A stretch of DNA of 35,677 nt from NCBI GenBank assembly GCA_003427395.1, contig BFEA01000749.1, forward strand, positions 580,443-616,119, in the 5' to 3' direction. Below are positions 9,609 through 18,354 of this stretch, piece after piece. The notes under the pieces were generated by a model. The model saw only the letters and a list, made by a program, of their open reading frames with translations, was not told the DNA's origin and did not search any database. Source of the stretch: Chara braunii (Eukaryota; Streptophyta; Charophyceae; Charales; Characeae). The position numbers were made by a program, and so were the translations under genes. How positions within the stretch are numbered: the first letter of the stretch is position 1; every line of letters starts with the position of its first letter.

Positions 9609-9718
9609 TCAGGACTTGTATCTAAGTCTTCTACTGCGCTACAAAGAACCATTTTTGTACGTATCAGGACTTATATCTAAGTCTTCTGCTGCACTACAAA
9701 GCACCATTTTCCCCTCAT
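9609..9718 (+). repeat. 55-bp direct duplication at module A end
   Basis: TCAGGACTTGTATCTAAGTC (9609) recurs as TCAGGACTTATATCTAAGTC (9664), each followed by a similar TTCT-GC-CTACAAAG-ACCATTTT block. The spacing is 55 bases. Only one copy is present in the inverted homologue near 15365. Confidence 0.88.
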
Positions 9719-9800
9719 GTCGCTCCGTAGTTCCTCTTGAGACCTTCTCATGTCCCTGCTTCTTGTCCCGTGTTAGTCCTTGGTACGTGTCCTGCCTGGT

Positions 9801-10050
9801 GGTCCCCGACACTTTGTCCCGTCGATGGTCCCCAACACTTTGTCCCGTTGGCGGTCCCCGACACCTTGTCCCGTCGGTGGTCCTCGACACCTTGTCCCGC
9901 CGGTGGTCCCCGACATTTTGTCCCCCCGACACCTTGTCCCGCCGGTGGTCCTCGACACTTTGTCCCGTCGGTGGTCCCCGACACCTTGTCCCGTCGGCGG
10001 TCCCCAACACTTTTTCCCGTCGATGGTCCCCGACACCTTGTGTCTTTTTT
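9801..10050 (+). repeat. 26-bp minisatellite
   Basis: About ten copies of a 26-base unit GGTCCCCGACACTTTGTCCC plus GTCGGT, starting at 9801, 9827, 9853, 9879, 9905, 9947, 9973, 9999 and 10025; the unit at 9905 is followed by a 16-base partial unit. 26 is not a multiple of three and all frames through the array are shadows. Confidence 0.95.
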
Positions 10051-11415
10051 TCTCTAGTGCTCTTCGGTCATCAAGGGCCCCTTCCCGTATGGTCTTGGCA
10101 CCCCGTTGTGGCCCCTTACTTTCTAGTGTCCCGCGGCCACCAGGGCTGTCCACCTTTTGGCTTCACTATTCTCTTGTCATCTGCCGCGCCCCGCTTGCGC
10201 AATTCATGGCCCCTCGGGTCCTTGCCATGCTGAATTTGAATGGTCGTCATGACCCTATGCTATGGCCCTATGCGCCCACGTCCTGTTACTTCCTTGCTTG
10301 CCATTGTCGGGTCCTTCACCCTGTGGTACTCAGCCCAGGGCATCATTCCTCCCGATTGTCCCGTCCTAGCCGTTTGTCTTTTCTCTCTCTCTTATCTCCT
10401 TTCTTCGGATTTCTCTGTCGTGCACAACTTGGCTATATACCGCCTTTCAAGTGTCGGGGCGTTATTCGAGATCCACAGGTCCCAACAACGTGCGATAGCT
10501 TTTAAATGCAATTGCAGAGGTAGGTCAGCCGAGGGCGTTTGCTCGTTCGCTGTAGTATAGATACGCTTGGTTAACGCCAAGCGAACCCGAGCGTCGTCCA
10601 TTCCTTAGGGCGCTGATCTCCTAAGTACGAAGCAAACATTGGTCGACTAGGACGGTCTCAACCAAGCGTGAAACCCAAATCTTCCTAGTCCCTTAAACAC
10701 ACTACTCAAACGAAAGTAATAATAACCGCACTCAATTACTTCAAAAGATCGACTGTAGTCGACGAAAATATATTCAATTTGCGATGATAACCGAAATAAT
10801 CCAAATCATTATTTAATACATTCAATATCACAATATCAAAATAAACATCCGACCACCTCGGGTCGAACTCCACAAAACAATCATACAATTGCCAACAAGA
10901 AGTTGGCTTCCAACAATAAAATTGATGCAACCGACAAGGTAATCGGTTGTCTAAGTTTTTGACTCGATGAGACGCGTTGCCAAAGTTACTCATTCCATCC
11001 TATTGTCGACCTAAGATTAGGCACACACACACTCGTCTCCACACATTCCCAATCTTCTTGGATGCCAAGTTGCTTTGCGGATGATTCCTGATCATGTGCA
11101 TTGCTTGAAGTGTTGCATGTCTCTCCCTCTAGGAAGTGGTCTGGGGTACTCCTCGCCCGCGCACAAAACTCGGATCTCAGAAGTTGGGCCATCTCCACCG
11201 AATCGACAGAGTACCCCCCTGTAGAACTGTCCACTCTGGGTCGATAATAGGGTCGGCTCCTAAAGCAACGAACCCCCGCCCCAGATACTCCCTAGAGGTA
11301 GAGGATGTGTCCACTGCAAGTAACTTTCAGTTATTCTTATTTCTCTTGAGTTCAAGGTAGCTTGGACGAAAAGAGTCAGAAGGAGATGGAAAACAAGAAC
11401 CATTTAGACAGGTAT
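10051..11415. other. Unassigned sequence
   Basis: Mixed-composition DNA. I see no domain, RNA gene or repeat structure that I can name. The first 500 bases are pyrimidine-rich (T/C-runs), after which composition becomes AT-richer (10700-10950). Short open frames here show no family resemblance. Confidence 0.5.
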
Positions 11416-11490
11416 AGGTAGATAAGGTCGTTTGGGATAAAAAGGGTCAATCCTCAGGAAAATACTAAATCCGTTTGACCTTATCTACCT
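11416..11490. repeat. Inverted repeat, 14-bp arms
   Basis: AGGTAGATAAGGTC (11416-11429) and its exact complement GACCTTATCTACCT (11477-11490) flank 47 bases. It could fold into a hairpin or be the termini of a small element; no flanking duplication is evident. Confidence 0.75.
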
Positions 11491-13047
11491 TATTTTATCA
11501 TACTCACTGACTTAGTCTTTTTCAAAACAACGAGTTTACTTTGACAAGCAGGCAGGTGGAAGATAGAAGGAAGACAATCTTTTTCATTTTTCCCCAATAG
11601 GCATAAATCAAACTCCTTTGCAAGCATCCTTCTACCTACCTGCACAACACGCAAAGAAAACAAATTCAAAAGAAAACAGCACAATCCCGTACACGAGTCA
11701 AACGTTTTCATTCACATGCATAACTCGCACAACTTTCCTCTACCTTTTCTTTTCAACATCCAAAAATAAATTGGGTCAAGCAAAGTGCGGGTTCACACAG
11801 GGGTGAAAGGAAAGTTTGAGTCATTCAACGGACTGACCTTGAGTGAAGTTTGATCCGGCTCAGTCAATCGTTGTTGAAGTTCAAACTATGAGGCCACAAA
11901 TCCACAGGTTGTGGCCGTTCCACTGAGCCACGGTCCGCGTCCTCCTCCAAGTGCCTGATCACACCAAGGTTGGGCCCACTGAGATGTATGAATGAGATAA
12001 CCCTCGAAGAGTCAAAGAGGGCGCTCCCATGATCAAATCTCACGTCATCCCAACGTCCCGTACCGTCATAGCACAACCTCAATTGTCAGCCGCAAGTCCA
12101 CGCCGCCTCCAAGCCACGCCAACATGCCGGTCCCGATCTCAAAATCATTCCCACCTGGTCCCAAAATGAGCCCTGATGGTCCCAATGCAGTCCCATATCA
12201 TCGCTCGCAACACCAGATGGTCCAGAACTCAAAACCGCTCGCATTGCGCGCCGCAAAAAAATAAAGGTGGAAATGTCCTTCCGACGCAAACCACAAGCGC
12301 TGCAACTCCAATAGCCAGTGCCGCGTGCACTCACTCCGCGATCTCTTCATGTCGCCGGTCCACGCACCACTGCACAGTCCCAAATATGCACCAATGCCAC
12401 ACTACGCATAACGGCAGACCATCACACGTCAAGCCATCAACCGGTACCATGGTTGCCGTGCGGTACCACCGCCTGATCACAACTCCCACCAAACACTCCA
12501 ACGACCACACCATCAATGCCGCACTACCAAAATATCGTGGCCGCCGCCGTAAGAAAAACAGTCCGCCGCGCAATGTCAGCAGCACCTCCCCTCAAAAGGT
12601 TGTCGAACGCGTTGCAATCCTGTCACTACTGCCATTAAAAAATGAACCCGCCATACCGCACAAAATTTTCGGCAGCATCTCCCCTCAAAGTGCTGTTGAT
12701 CCGAAATTATTGCGCGACGCAGCCCCCTCCCTTAGTACGTCAATCACTACCGCGCAGGCAGTCGGGCAACACCCCCCCGGCGTGGGCCTCTTGCCGCACG
12801 ATCCGAGCCTGTCGCAGCCTTACGGGCGCAGCGCACGCACAAGCACGCAGCACAAGCGCGAAGGTGGGGCAAGAAGCTCCCAGCCTTTAGCTATGGCTGC
12901 CTCCCCTCTCCACTCTCAGTTCCCTGCAGACCTCTAGTCCTCCTCCAACAACATCTCCTCACAGTAGCAGCCAGCCAGCCAGCATTCACACAAGTGAATG
13001 TCCCAACAGCAATGCCGCAAGTGTGAGGCTGCTGGGTGGAGTGCTGG
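11491..13047. other. Unassigned sequence with one long open frame
   Basis: The first third is AT-rich; the rest is C/A-rich. A 253-codon forward frame (12176-12937) starts with ATG, but it has no recognisable domain and a composition of mostly His, Pro, Ser, Thr and Arg as expected from C/A-rich DNA. Its end overlaps a promoter-like module on the other strand (TATA at 13048-13056, GCCATAGCT at about 12889-12897). I do not call a gene. Confidence 0.4.
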
Positions 13048-13056
13048 CTTTTATAA
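13048..13056 (-). promoter_or_regulatory. TATA-like box, minus strand
   Basis: TTATAAAAG on the minus strand. About 150 bases downstream the minus strand carries GGCAGCCATAGCTAAAGG, echoing the TATA-to-GCCATAGCT spacing of the LTR modules at 16023/15860 and 24800/24640. This suggests a further diverged LTR-like promoter, without a confirmed boundary. Confidence 0.4.
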
Positions 13057-13239
13057 CCAGCTGAAGGCTGTGGGCAGCTGCCTTGCCCTTAGCCAAAAAT
13101 TCGTAATTGTTATGAGCCCTTGATCTAACCCATGATCAAGGGTCAGAGTCCTTGATGTTCCCCTAGGGGAACCAGGGTCTTCAGTTCCTAGAAGTATCTG
13201 GCCATTCTCCCGGGCCACATACTTCTAGAAATACTTGTA

Positions 13240-13781
13240 CCCAACCATTCTCTGCAGCCTGTTGAAAAACGAACAGGTGCAGTCACTTCACCCCCCAGAA
13301 CCTTCTGGGGGCTGCACCTATTCCGCGGCCGCGACCAAATTCGCGGTCGTTTCCCTTTTTCTTTTTTCCTTCCTTCCTTTTCTCGTCTTTCTTCTTCTTT
13401 ATTTTTTTTCCTTTCTCTTAACCCCCGCCTTCATTACCCTGTGCAGGGGCAACTCGCCGTTCGAAATGAACGGCCGCCCCTCACGAACAGAACTAGAGTC
13501 AAACTCAACAGGGGCTTCTTTCCCTGCCCCGAGTGCCCGTATCTCGCAAAAAAAAATTGCCAGATTCGGGTGCGTATGCACCCACAACAGCCCGTTCTTG
13601 AAATGAACAGGCACCACCTATTTCCCAAACGAAATTAAGAAAAAGGAAAATGAAAACAAAAACAAAAAAACAAAAAGAAGAAAAAAAACGAAGTAAGAAA
13701 AAACCTTACCTTGAAAACGACCAGGCTGCCCATTTTAACGGGCGCCCTCTTGCTACCCGTTCGTTGAAACGAACGGGTGTT
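13240..13781. other. Pyrimidine tract then purine tract region
   Basis: A T/C-rich stretch (13345-13430) is followed by mixed sequence and an A/G-rich stretch (13630-13720). Several pairs of the type CGTTCG...CGAACG form small hairpins (for example GAACAGGTGC at 13272 against GGGGCTGCACCTATTC at 13307, and ACCCGTTCG / CGAACGGGT at 13755-13778). No coding feature. Confidence 0.5.
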
Positions 13782-14031
13782 GTGTATATTTCCATTTCTT
13801 GGTCGAAGATTCATTCGATTTTGCTCATCCTAGCGATGGACGTACTACAAGGCCCGACACACGGTTGGAGACTTACCTGTTGGAGTCGCGTTGCAGCCGC
13901 CTCCAGGTAAGACGCTCATCCCTTCCTCTCTCCCGCAGTAGTAGTGGTGGTAGTAGTAATAGTAGTAGTAGTAGTAGTAGTGGTGCATATTTCCATGTTC
14001 TCGCAGTAGATTCATTTGATTTTGCTCACCC
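13782..14031 (+). repeat. Direct repeat flanking a small (AGT)n segment
   Basis: GTGTATATTTCCAT...ATTCATTCGATTTTGCTCATCC (13782-13830) recurs as GTGCATATTTCCAT...ATTCATTTGATTTTGCTCACCC (13983-14031), offset 201 bases. The second copy leads straight into the hammerhead candidate. The first copy is followed, after about 60 bases, by TTGCAGCCGCCTCC then AGGTAAGACG, which resembles the hammerhead flanks with the core missing. A direct-repeat pair with a hammerhead recalls retrozyme layout, but the copies are short. Confidence 0.7.
13937..13982 (+). repeat. (AGT)n microsatellite
   Basis: Trinucleotide AGT repeat with a few interruptions between the two direct repeats. Confidence 0.9.
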
Positions 14032-14039
14032 CGCACGGA

Positions 14040-14088
14040 CTGTCGGGGTGCAGCCTCCTGATGAGTCGGTGGAAGTAAGACGAAACAG
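14040..14088 (+). ncRNA. Hammerhead ribozyme candidate
   Basis: All parts of the hammerhead core are present in order. CTGTC at 14040-14044 ends in the cleavage triplet GTC (cut expected after 14044). Stem I is GGGG (14045-14048) with CCTC (14054-14057), loop TGCAG. The invariant CTGATGA is at 14058-14064. Stem II is GTC/GAC (14065-14067 with 14079-14081). GAAA is at 14082-14085, followed by CAG (14086-14088), which pairs with CTG (14040-14042) to close a short stem III, with A14085 pairing T14043. A short stem III of three to four pairs is typical of hammerheads in plant retrozymes and Penelope-like elements. Activity is untested. Confidence 0.72.
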
Positions 14089-14100
14089 CCTTGTACAATC

Positions 14101-14513
14101 ACTTTTTTTTCTTTTTTTCTTTGCCCCGTTTATTCGAAACGAACGGGTGCTTCAATCGAAACGTCAAACACAAGGAAAACAAAAAAGAAAAGAAAAAGAC
14201 AAAAATCTAAACAAAATCTAAAAAGAAAATCTAATAAGAAATCTAAACGAAATCTAACAAAAAACAAAAAAAACTAAAAGAACTTACCTTTGCAAAAAAC
14301 GGTCGCTCGTTTCCAAGGGCGACTGTTTAGTGGCTGAAATGCCCCAGTCACTTTCGATGGTGCCATGTGGCGCCTCATGTTCAACCTGTCTTAGTTTTTA
14401 GTTTTTAGTTTTTTTCTTTCCCCCTTCCGTTGGCCTAAAGCCGACGGTCATGTCGTGGTGGCACATCCACGAACTGTTGAAATACAGACCCGAGTTCGAG
14501 TCCTGAGGGACTC
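14101..14513. other. Spacer between hammerhead and U6 fragment
   Basis: Mostly T-rich and A-rich tracts (14101-14290) and TTAGTTTTTAGTTTTTAGTT (14392-14412). AGTTCGAGTCC at 14493-14503 resembles the B box of a tRNA-type polymerase III promoter, and CTGT-TGAAAT-ACAG (14476-14489) could be an anticodon-like hairpin. I could not complete a tRNA cloverleaf, so no tRNA is called. Confidence 0.4.
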
Positions 14514-14520
14514 GAAATTT

Positions 14521-14567
14521 TTCTCGATTTTTGTGTGTCATCCTTGCGCGGGGGCCATGCTAATCTT
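14521..14567 (-). pseudogene. U6 snRNA fragment
   Basis: On the minus strand 14567 back to 14521 reads AAGATTAGCATGGCCCCCGC then GCAAGGATGACAC and AAATCGAGAA, which matches the strongly conserved 3' half of eukaryotic U6 snRNA (one changed base in GCCCCTGC, and small changes before AAATCGAG). The 5' half of U6, including the ACAGAG box, is not recognisable beyond 14567. It is a truncated retropseudogene or a part captured by another element. Confidence 0.85.
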
Positions 14568-14724
14568 TGCGCGCGCCTGATCTGGGCCGCGCGATCTTCA
14601 CGATCGGACGGCCAGATCCGACTGCGCTGGCATCAAACAACAGTGGCCAACTCCAAAAGGAACTAGCCCAGTGGCTTGTGCGATTCGATCCCAGTGCTTG
14701 TTGGGTAGAAGTCCTGCACTGTGA

Positions 14725-14798
14725 CCTACTGGGATAGCTCCTATCACGGGAGCTAGACCTGCGCCTCTTCTATATGTAGAGGTGCAGCCCCCAGTAGG
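14725..14798. other. Three-way-junction foldback
   Basis: CCTACTGGG (14725-14733) is complementary to CCCAGTAGG (14790-14798). Between them lie two hairpins: TAGCTCC/GGAGCTA (14735-14741 with 14749-14755) and GCGCCTCT/AGAGGTGC (14761-14768 with 14778-14785, one G-T pair). The nested pairing predicts a compact three-way junction RNA or cruciform. No known RNA family is recognised. Confidence 0.6.
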
Positions 14799-15313
14799 CG
14801 AAGCCCACACTTAACAGGCCCAACCTGCCTTGCCCAGTGCTTCCCCTAAGGATGGTTGCCCATCCACGACTCGAAGATCACTCACGCGGGTAGGCCTTAG
14901 CCTCGGCCTTTTGGCCCCCCTATCTCGAAGTCAACGCCCGCGGCCCTAGATCCTCCTATTCCTCCCGCGTCGAGGCCCCATACCCGGAGCATCCTTCTTT
15001 TTAGCCTACTTAGGCCCTGAATCGCGCGGCTGCAAAGCATTGCCATTCACATCCATTACTCCCGGACGCCACACGCGTCCAGACTAAAGTCTGAAAACTT
15101 TGTCTCTCAGTCACAGGTCAGGTCTGAATAAACTTTTGGCAAACGTCAGTCTCATCAAGCCCTTCGCCTCAACAAAAGAGTCGGACAACGTCCGACGTTT
15201 AAAATCCCCGACAAATACCCTTGTCAGGGTATTTGCCCCGACACCGCAATGTGATCAAAAGGACTGAATGGACAATGCACTGTTAGTAAAACATCAATAG
15301 ACAATGTACACCC
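14799..15313. other. Unassigned sequence with small hairpins
   Basis: No gene seen. TCGGAC-AAC-GTCCGA (15181-15195) and CAAATACCCT-TGTC-AGGGTATTTG (15212-15235) are perfect hairpins 17 bases apart, close to the edge of module A copy 2 at 15314. Confidence 0.55.
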
Positions 15314-16022
15314 TGATACATACAAAATGGCACGTAGTAGCGCAGTGGAAGACTTTAAAATAAGTCCTGACCTAATCGGGACTGACACAACATCCCATCA
15401 TACATGTGAGAGGAGGAGGAGGGACCGCACACAAAGAAGAAAGGTCCCTCCTTGTACAGACACATGGGGGGGGAATCACAGATGAGAGATGGGGGGAAGA
15501 GGAGAGACGAAGATGGAGGCGAGGGAGGAGATCCAGATCGCAATAGCGAAGTCCAAAAATAGTCCCTTGCCTATGTCCAATCAATGTCTGCCTCAGAAAT
15601 GTTGTATCAGATCTTGGGCACCATGCCCACTGTGACCTCTACCTGTATCGTCTGCCTGTAACCTCTCTCTCTCTCTCGTATCTGAAGAAGAAGAAGAAGA
15701 AGGAGAAGAAGAAGTAGGGAGGAGAGAGATGAGGAGGACGGGAGACGAAGGAAGAAGAAGATGTCGTCTTCCCCACTGTCTCACCTGCAGGAAATGCCTC
15801 CGTACACTGACCGTTGTGTTGTTGTCGTCCAGTGCAGGTCGCGCGTGGAGTCCCAGCTATGGCGCCAGGTAAGTCCACCGTCTGCAGGTATGGCCTCCGC
15901 CCTCTCCTACCTACGCCACTACCTCTATCCTCTAGCGCAGCGCTGAGATGCAGCGTCGGTCCAGCAGCGTATCGCTCGAGAACTGAGTTACCCGAACTGT
16001 GTGTACCCAGCCGCTGCCCAAC

Positions 16023-16030
16023 TATATATA
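16023..16030 (-). promoter_or_regulatory. TATA box of module A copy 2
   Basis: TATATATA within ACTATATATAGCG; the motif is symmetric but the order of the other parts places transcription on the minus strand, about 150 bases before the ACTTACCTG motif. Confidence 0.55.
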
Positions 16031-16171
16031 GCGTTGGGCGAGGCTGGGTCTCCCTGGTGCTGGCTTCAAAACGGCCCAGCCGCTCTGGGCCCGTACCGGG
16101 TGTCCAGACTGTGCTGCTGATGCAGCAAGGCACAAAAAATGCGCCTGGCCTTGGATAGGCCTTGTTCCTGT

Positions 16172-16297
16172 GTACCTGGCCCAAGGCGCTGCCTAGGTGC
16201 CTGCAATCCGAAACGACGTCGGTACCGACGAGAGGTACCTGGCCCAAGGTGTTGCCTTGGTGCCTGCAAGTCCGAAATGGTGCCTGAACCGTACCTG
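16172..16297. repeat. 63-bp tandem duplication upstream of TATA
   Basis: GTACCTGGCCCAAGG...TGCCTGCAATCCGAAA (16172) recurs as GTACCTGGCCCAAGG...TGCCTGCAAGTCCGAAA (16235), offset 63. It takes the position of the palindromic repeats of copy 1 but is an unrelated sequence. Confidence 0.85.
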
Positions 16298-16404
16298 CGG
16301 CCTGAAATGCCGCCCTGGGCCTCCAGGGTGCGTGCTGGATGGCGCGCGGCCTAGGGCCCCTTTAGCAACCGTCGGGCCCCTCAAACGGGGCCCATGTGCA
16401 GACG

Positions 16405-16680
16405 AAGCATGGAACACCCATCCACCATAGCCAACTACCTCCCCACCTTCTTCTTCCTCGACCTCCATTACCCATCCACCATAGCCAACCACCACTCATT
16501 GTCTTCTACCTCCACCCCCATCTCCATCATACATCCGCCATAGCCAACCACCTCCCACCTTCTTTTGCCTTCACCTCCATCACCCATCCACCATAGCCAA
16601 CCACCTCGCACGTTCTTCTTCCTCCTCCCCAATCACCCATCCACCATAGCCAACCATCGCTCACCTTCTTCTTCTCCCAC
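16405..16680 (-). repeat. 54-bp minisatellite, second locus
   Basis: About five units of the same minisatellite as at 6800-8355 (CACCCATCCACCATAGCCAA on the plus strand). Its place between module A copy 2 and the (CT)n at 16983 mirrors the layout at 6644-8356. Confidence 0.92.
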
Positions 16681-16693
16681 ATGTATCACAAGC

Positions 16694-16849
16694 GGTTAAC
16701 GGGGACCCCCACTTTTCGGCCCTAGGTAACGATGAATGATCCTGAATGATCCTGAATTTAGGGTTTTTTTTTGTTTTTTTGGAATTTTGTTCAAAATGGC
16801 CTTATGGTTTTCTTACAAATTGAGGCAAAAAATGGGGGGTCGGTTAACC
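16694..16849. mobile_element. Possible MITE
   Basis: GGTTAACGGGGACCCCCACTT at the left end corresponds to the complement of the right end (GGTTAACCGACCCCCCATTTT read on the minus strand), giving imperfect terminal inverted repeats of about 20 bases around a 156-base AT-rich body. It sits where the other module copy has no counterpart, as expected for an insertion. No convincing target duplication was found. Confidence 0.5.
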
Positions 16850-16982
16850 TTTTCTCTCACCCGGCTGCCCTGCGTACGGAGTATGGGATTGCGGAGCCAA
16901 GAGAGGGGCCCTTAGGTAAGGAGATAGGATAAAATCATAAAATAGAAAGGGGATGGGGTCCTTTTGATTAAGCATAGGAGAT

Positions 16983-17036
16983 TTCTCTCTCTCTCTCTCT
17001 CTCTCCCTCCCTCTCTCTCTCTCCCCCCCCCTCCCT

Positions 17037-17104
<68 letters not shown>
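16983..17104 (+). repeat. (CT)n microsatellite with C-rich interruptions
   Basis: About 120 bases of CT with CCCTCC interruptions at 17005-17045; counterpart of the GA repeat at 6644. Confidence 0.97.
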
Positions 17105-17105
<1 letters not shown>

Positions 17106-18354
17106 GCGTGCGCTCGTGCTCTTTCTCTCGCCCCTATCCACCAACTGTCCCCGTCTACCTCCACGTTCTAAGTTTAAGCTAAACACTTCACCCCTTCTTC
17201 ATCTTGGCATACGACTAACCCATCCCCGTTCACTTGCAAGGGGACAAACAACGAAAGAACTTTGATCTCACTTGGTGGAGAAAGAGGGCAAGGGGAGGGT
17301 TGACGGTCCCTTGCACCACCAAGAGGAGAGAGACTTGAGGGTTGAAAGGACTTGAGGACGTAAAGGACTTGAGAATTGAAAAGATTTGAGCATCGAAAGG
17401 ACTTGAGGGTTGAAAAGACTTGCTGATTGCAAGAAAGGTCAGTGGACTTCACCAACACCCCGACTGCATGAGAATGAGAAGAGAATGGCTTGGATAAGGG
17501 AAGGCATGGGAATTGAAGGAACCAAAGGATAAACAGAATAGACATGAGGGAGGCATTATGTGTTGAACCTGAATGGGGGTTCTGCTTATTCCTATATTGC
17601 ATTGAGTGTGCAGGTGCGTAACCCCCTAAGGTGCCCTGAGCGGGACGGCGCCCGGTGAGACCAGGTGCCGAAAGGAAAAGAAGCAGAATGGGTTGTGAAT
17701 GTAACCCTCGCCCATGGATGAGCCCTGTTGTAAGCTGCTCCCCTTTGAAAGAAAATGGGGTCTGTATGTTTGGATGTTGGCAAGAGTGTCGGATGGTCGA
17801 GAGGAACACTGAATTGCAAGAGTGTGTGGGCAGGGCCTCGAAAACACTAAGAGGCGTATAGAGAAGCATTGGAACAAGATGTATGAATGATTAACCAGGG
17901 CAAAGTAAGCAGGATGTGAGCACTTGGACCGACAAAAGGCCAGGAACAAAGGGGGCGCCCTAGTGAGGCTATAAGGGGCCACGCGACTTAGTCGGCAGGC
18001 CTAAGCCAAGGGGCGAGTTCTCTGTCTCGTCGATGCTGCTAGACTCTGGACCTAGGAAATGGATGTGTGGCCCAAGGAGGACGCTTGGCCTACGCTTGAA
18101 GCAAGACGAACTCTCAAAGAATCCCTTGGACTGCTTGAGCATTGGAAGGAGCAATTGCTTGCAAACACATTTAAGTATCGAGAATGTACGCTGTCGCTCG
18201 TTGGCCCACCCCCATCCATCTCATAGCACTAGGTGGGGGTGACTCAATGATGAACGCTTCGCGCCCTGGGCATGCACGTTGGCGGAAGTGAGCCAACTGG
18301 GACCTGCTGATGGGTCGGCTCAGGCTCGAAAGTCTAACAGGGTGGGGCCCTACA
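17105..18354 (-). mobile_element. Composite module copy 2, unique part (inverted)
   Basis: The minus strand from 18354 aligns with the plus strand from 5405: TGTAGGGCC, CACCCTGTTAGACTTTCGAG, CAGTTGGCTC, GATGGATGGGGGTGGGCCA, ATTGCTCCTTCCAATGC, then the region with CATGCAGTCGG...AAGTCCACTGACC (near 17450). The homology is patchy with many indels, so the copies are old. The plus-strand edge at 18354 abuts the gag fragment in the middle of its zinc knuckle. Confidence 0.75.

Larger units (their letters stand above)
15314..16404 (-). mobile_element. LTR-like promoter module A, copy 2 (inverted)
   Basis: Read on the minus strand it has, in order: a 63-bp duplication upstream, TATATATA (16023-16030), ACTTACCTGGCGCCATAGCT (15874 back to about 15855), a GA/CT-rich segment (15650-15720), and GTCAGGACTT...AAGTCTTC (about 15371 back to 15346) before the terminus GTATGTATCA (15314 is the TG on the plus strand, TGATACATAC). 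These are the same parts as 8356-9666 in opposite orientation. No flanking target duplication was found. Confidence 0.65.

Noticed and set aside
9508-10505. Two 241-codon frames and several minus-strand frames across the 26-bp minisatellite
   Set aside because: Repeat-derived shadows; unit of 26 bases lets several frames stay open. No domain.
12176-12937. 253-codon ATG frame
   Set aside because: C/A-rich composition, no domain, overlaps a promoter-like module on the other strand.
14440-14513. tRNA gene candidate
   Set aside because: A B-box-like word and an anticodon-like hairpin are present but acceptor, D and T stems cannot be completed.
14902-14915. CTCGGCCTTTTGGC resembling the 5' end of U2 snRNA
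   Set aside because: Only 14 bases, largely palindromic (GGCC-TTTT-GGCC), and the next U2 bases do not follow.
16754-16762. TTTAGGG, a plant telomere-type heptamer
   Set aside because: A single unit only; not an array.
18307-18331. Second hammerhead-like pattern (CTGATGG ... CGAAA)
   Set aside because: The last core base is changed, stems do not form, and the homologous site near 5440 does not keep it.
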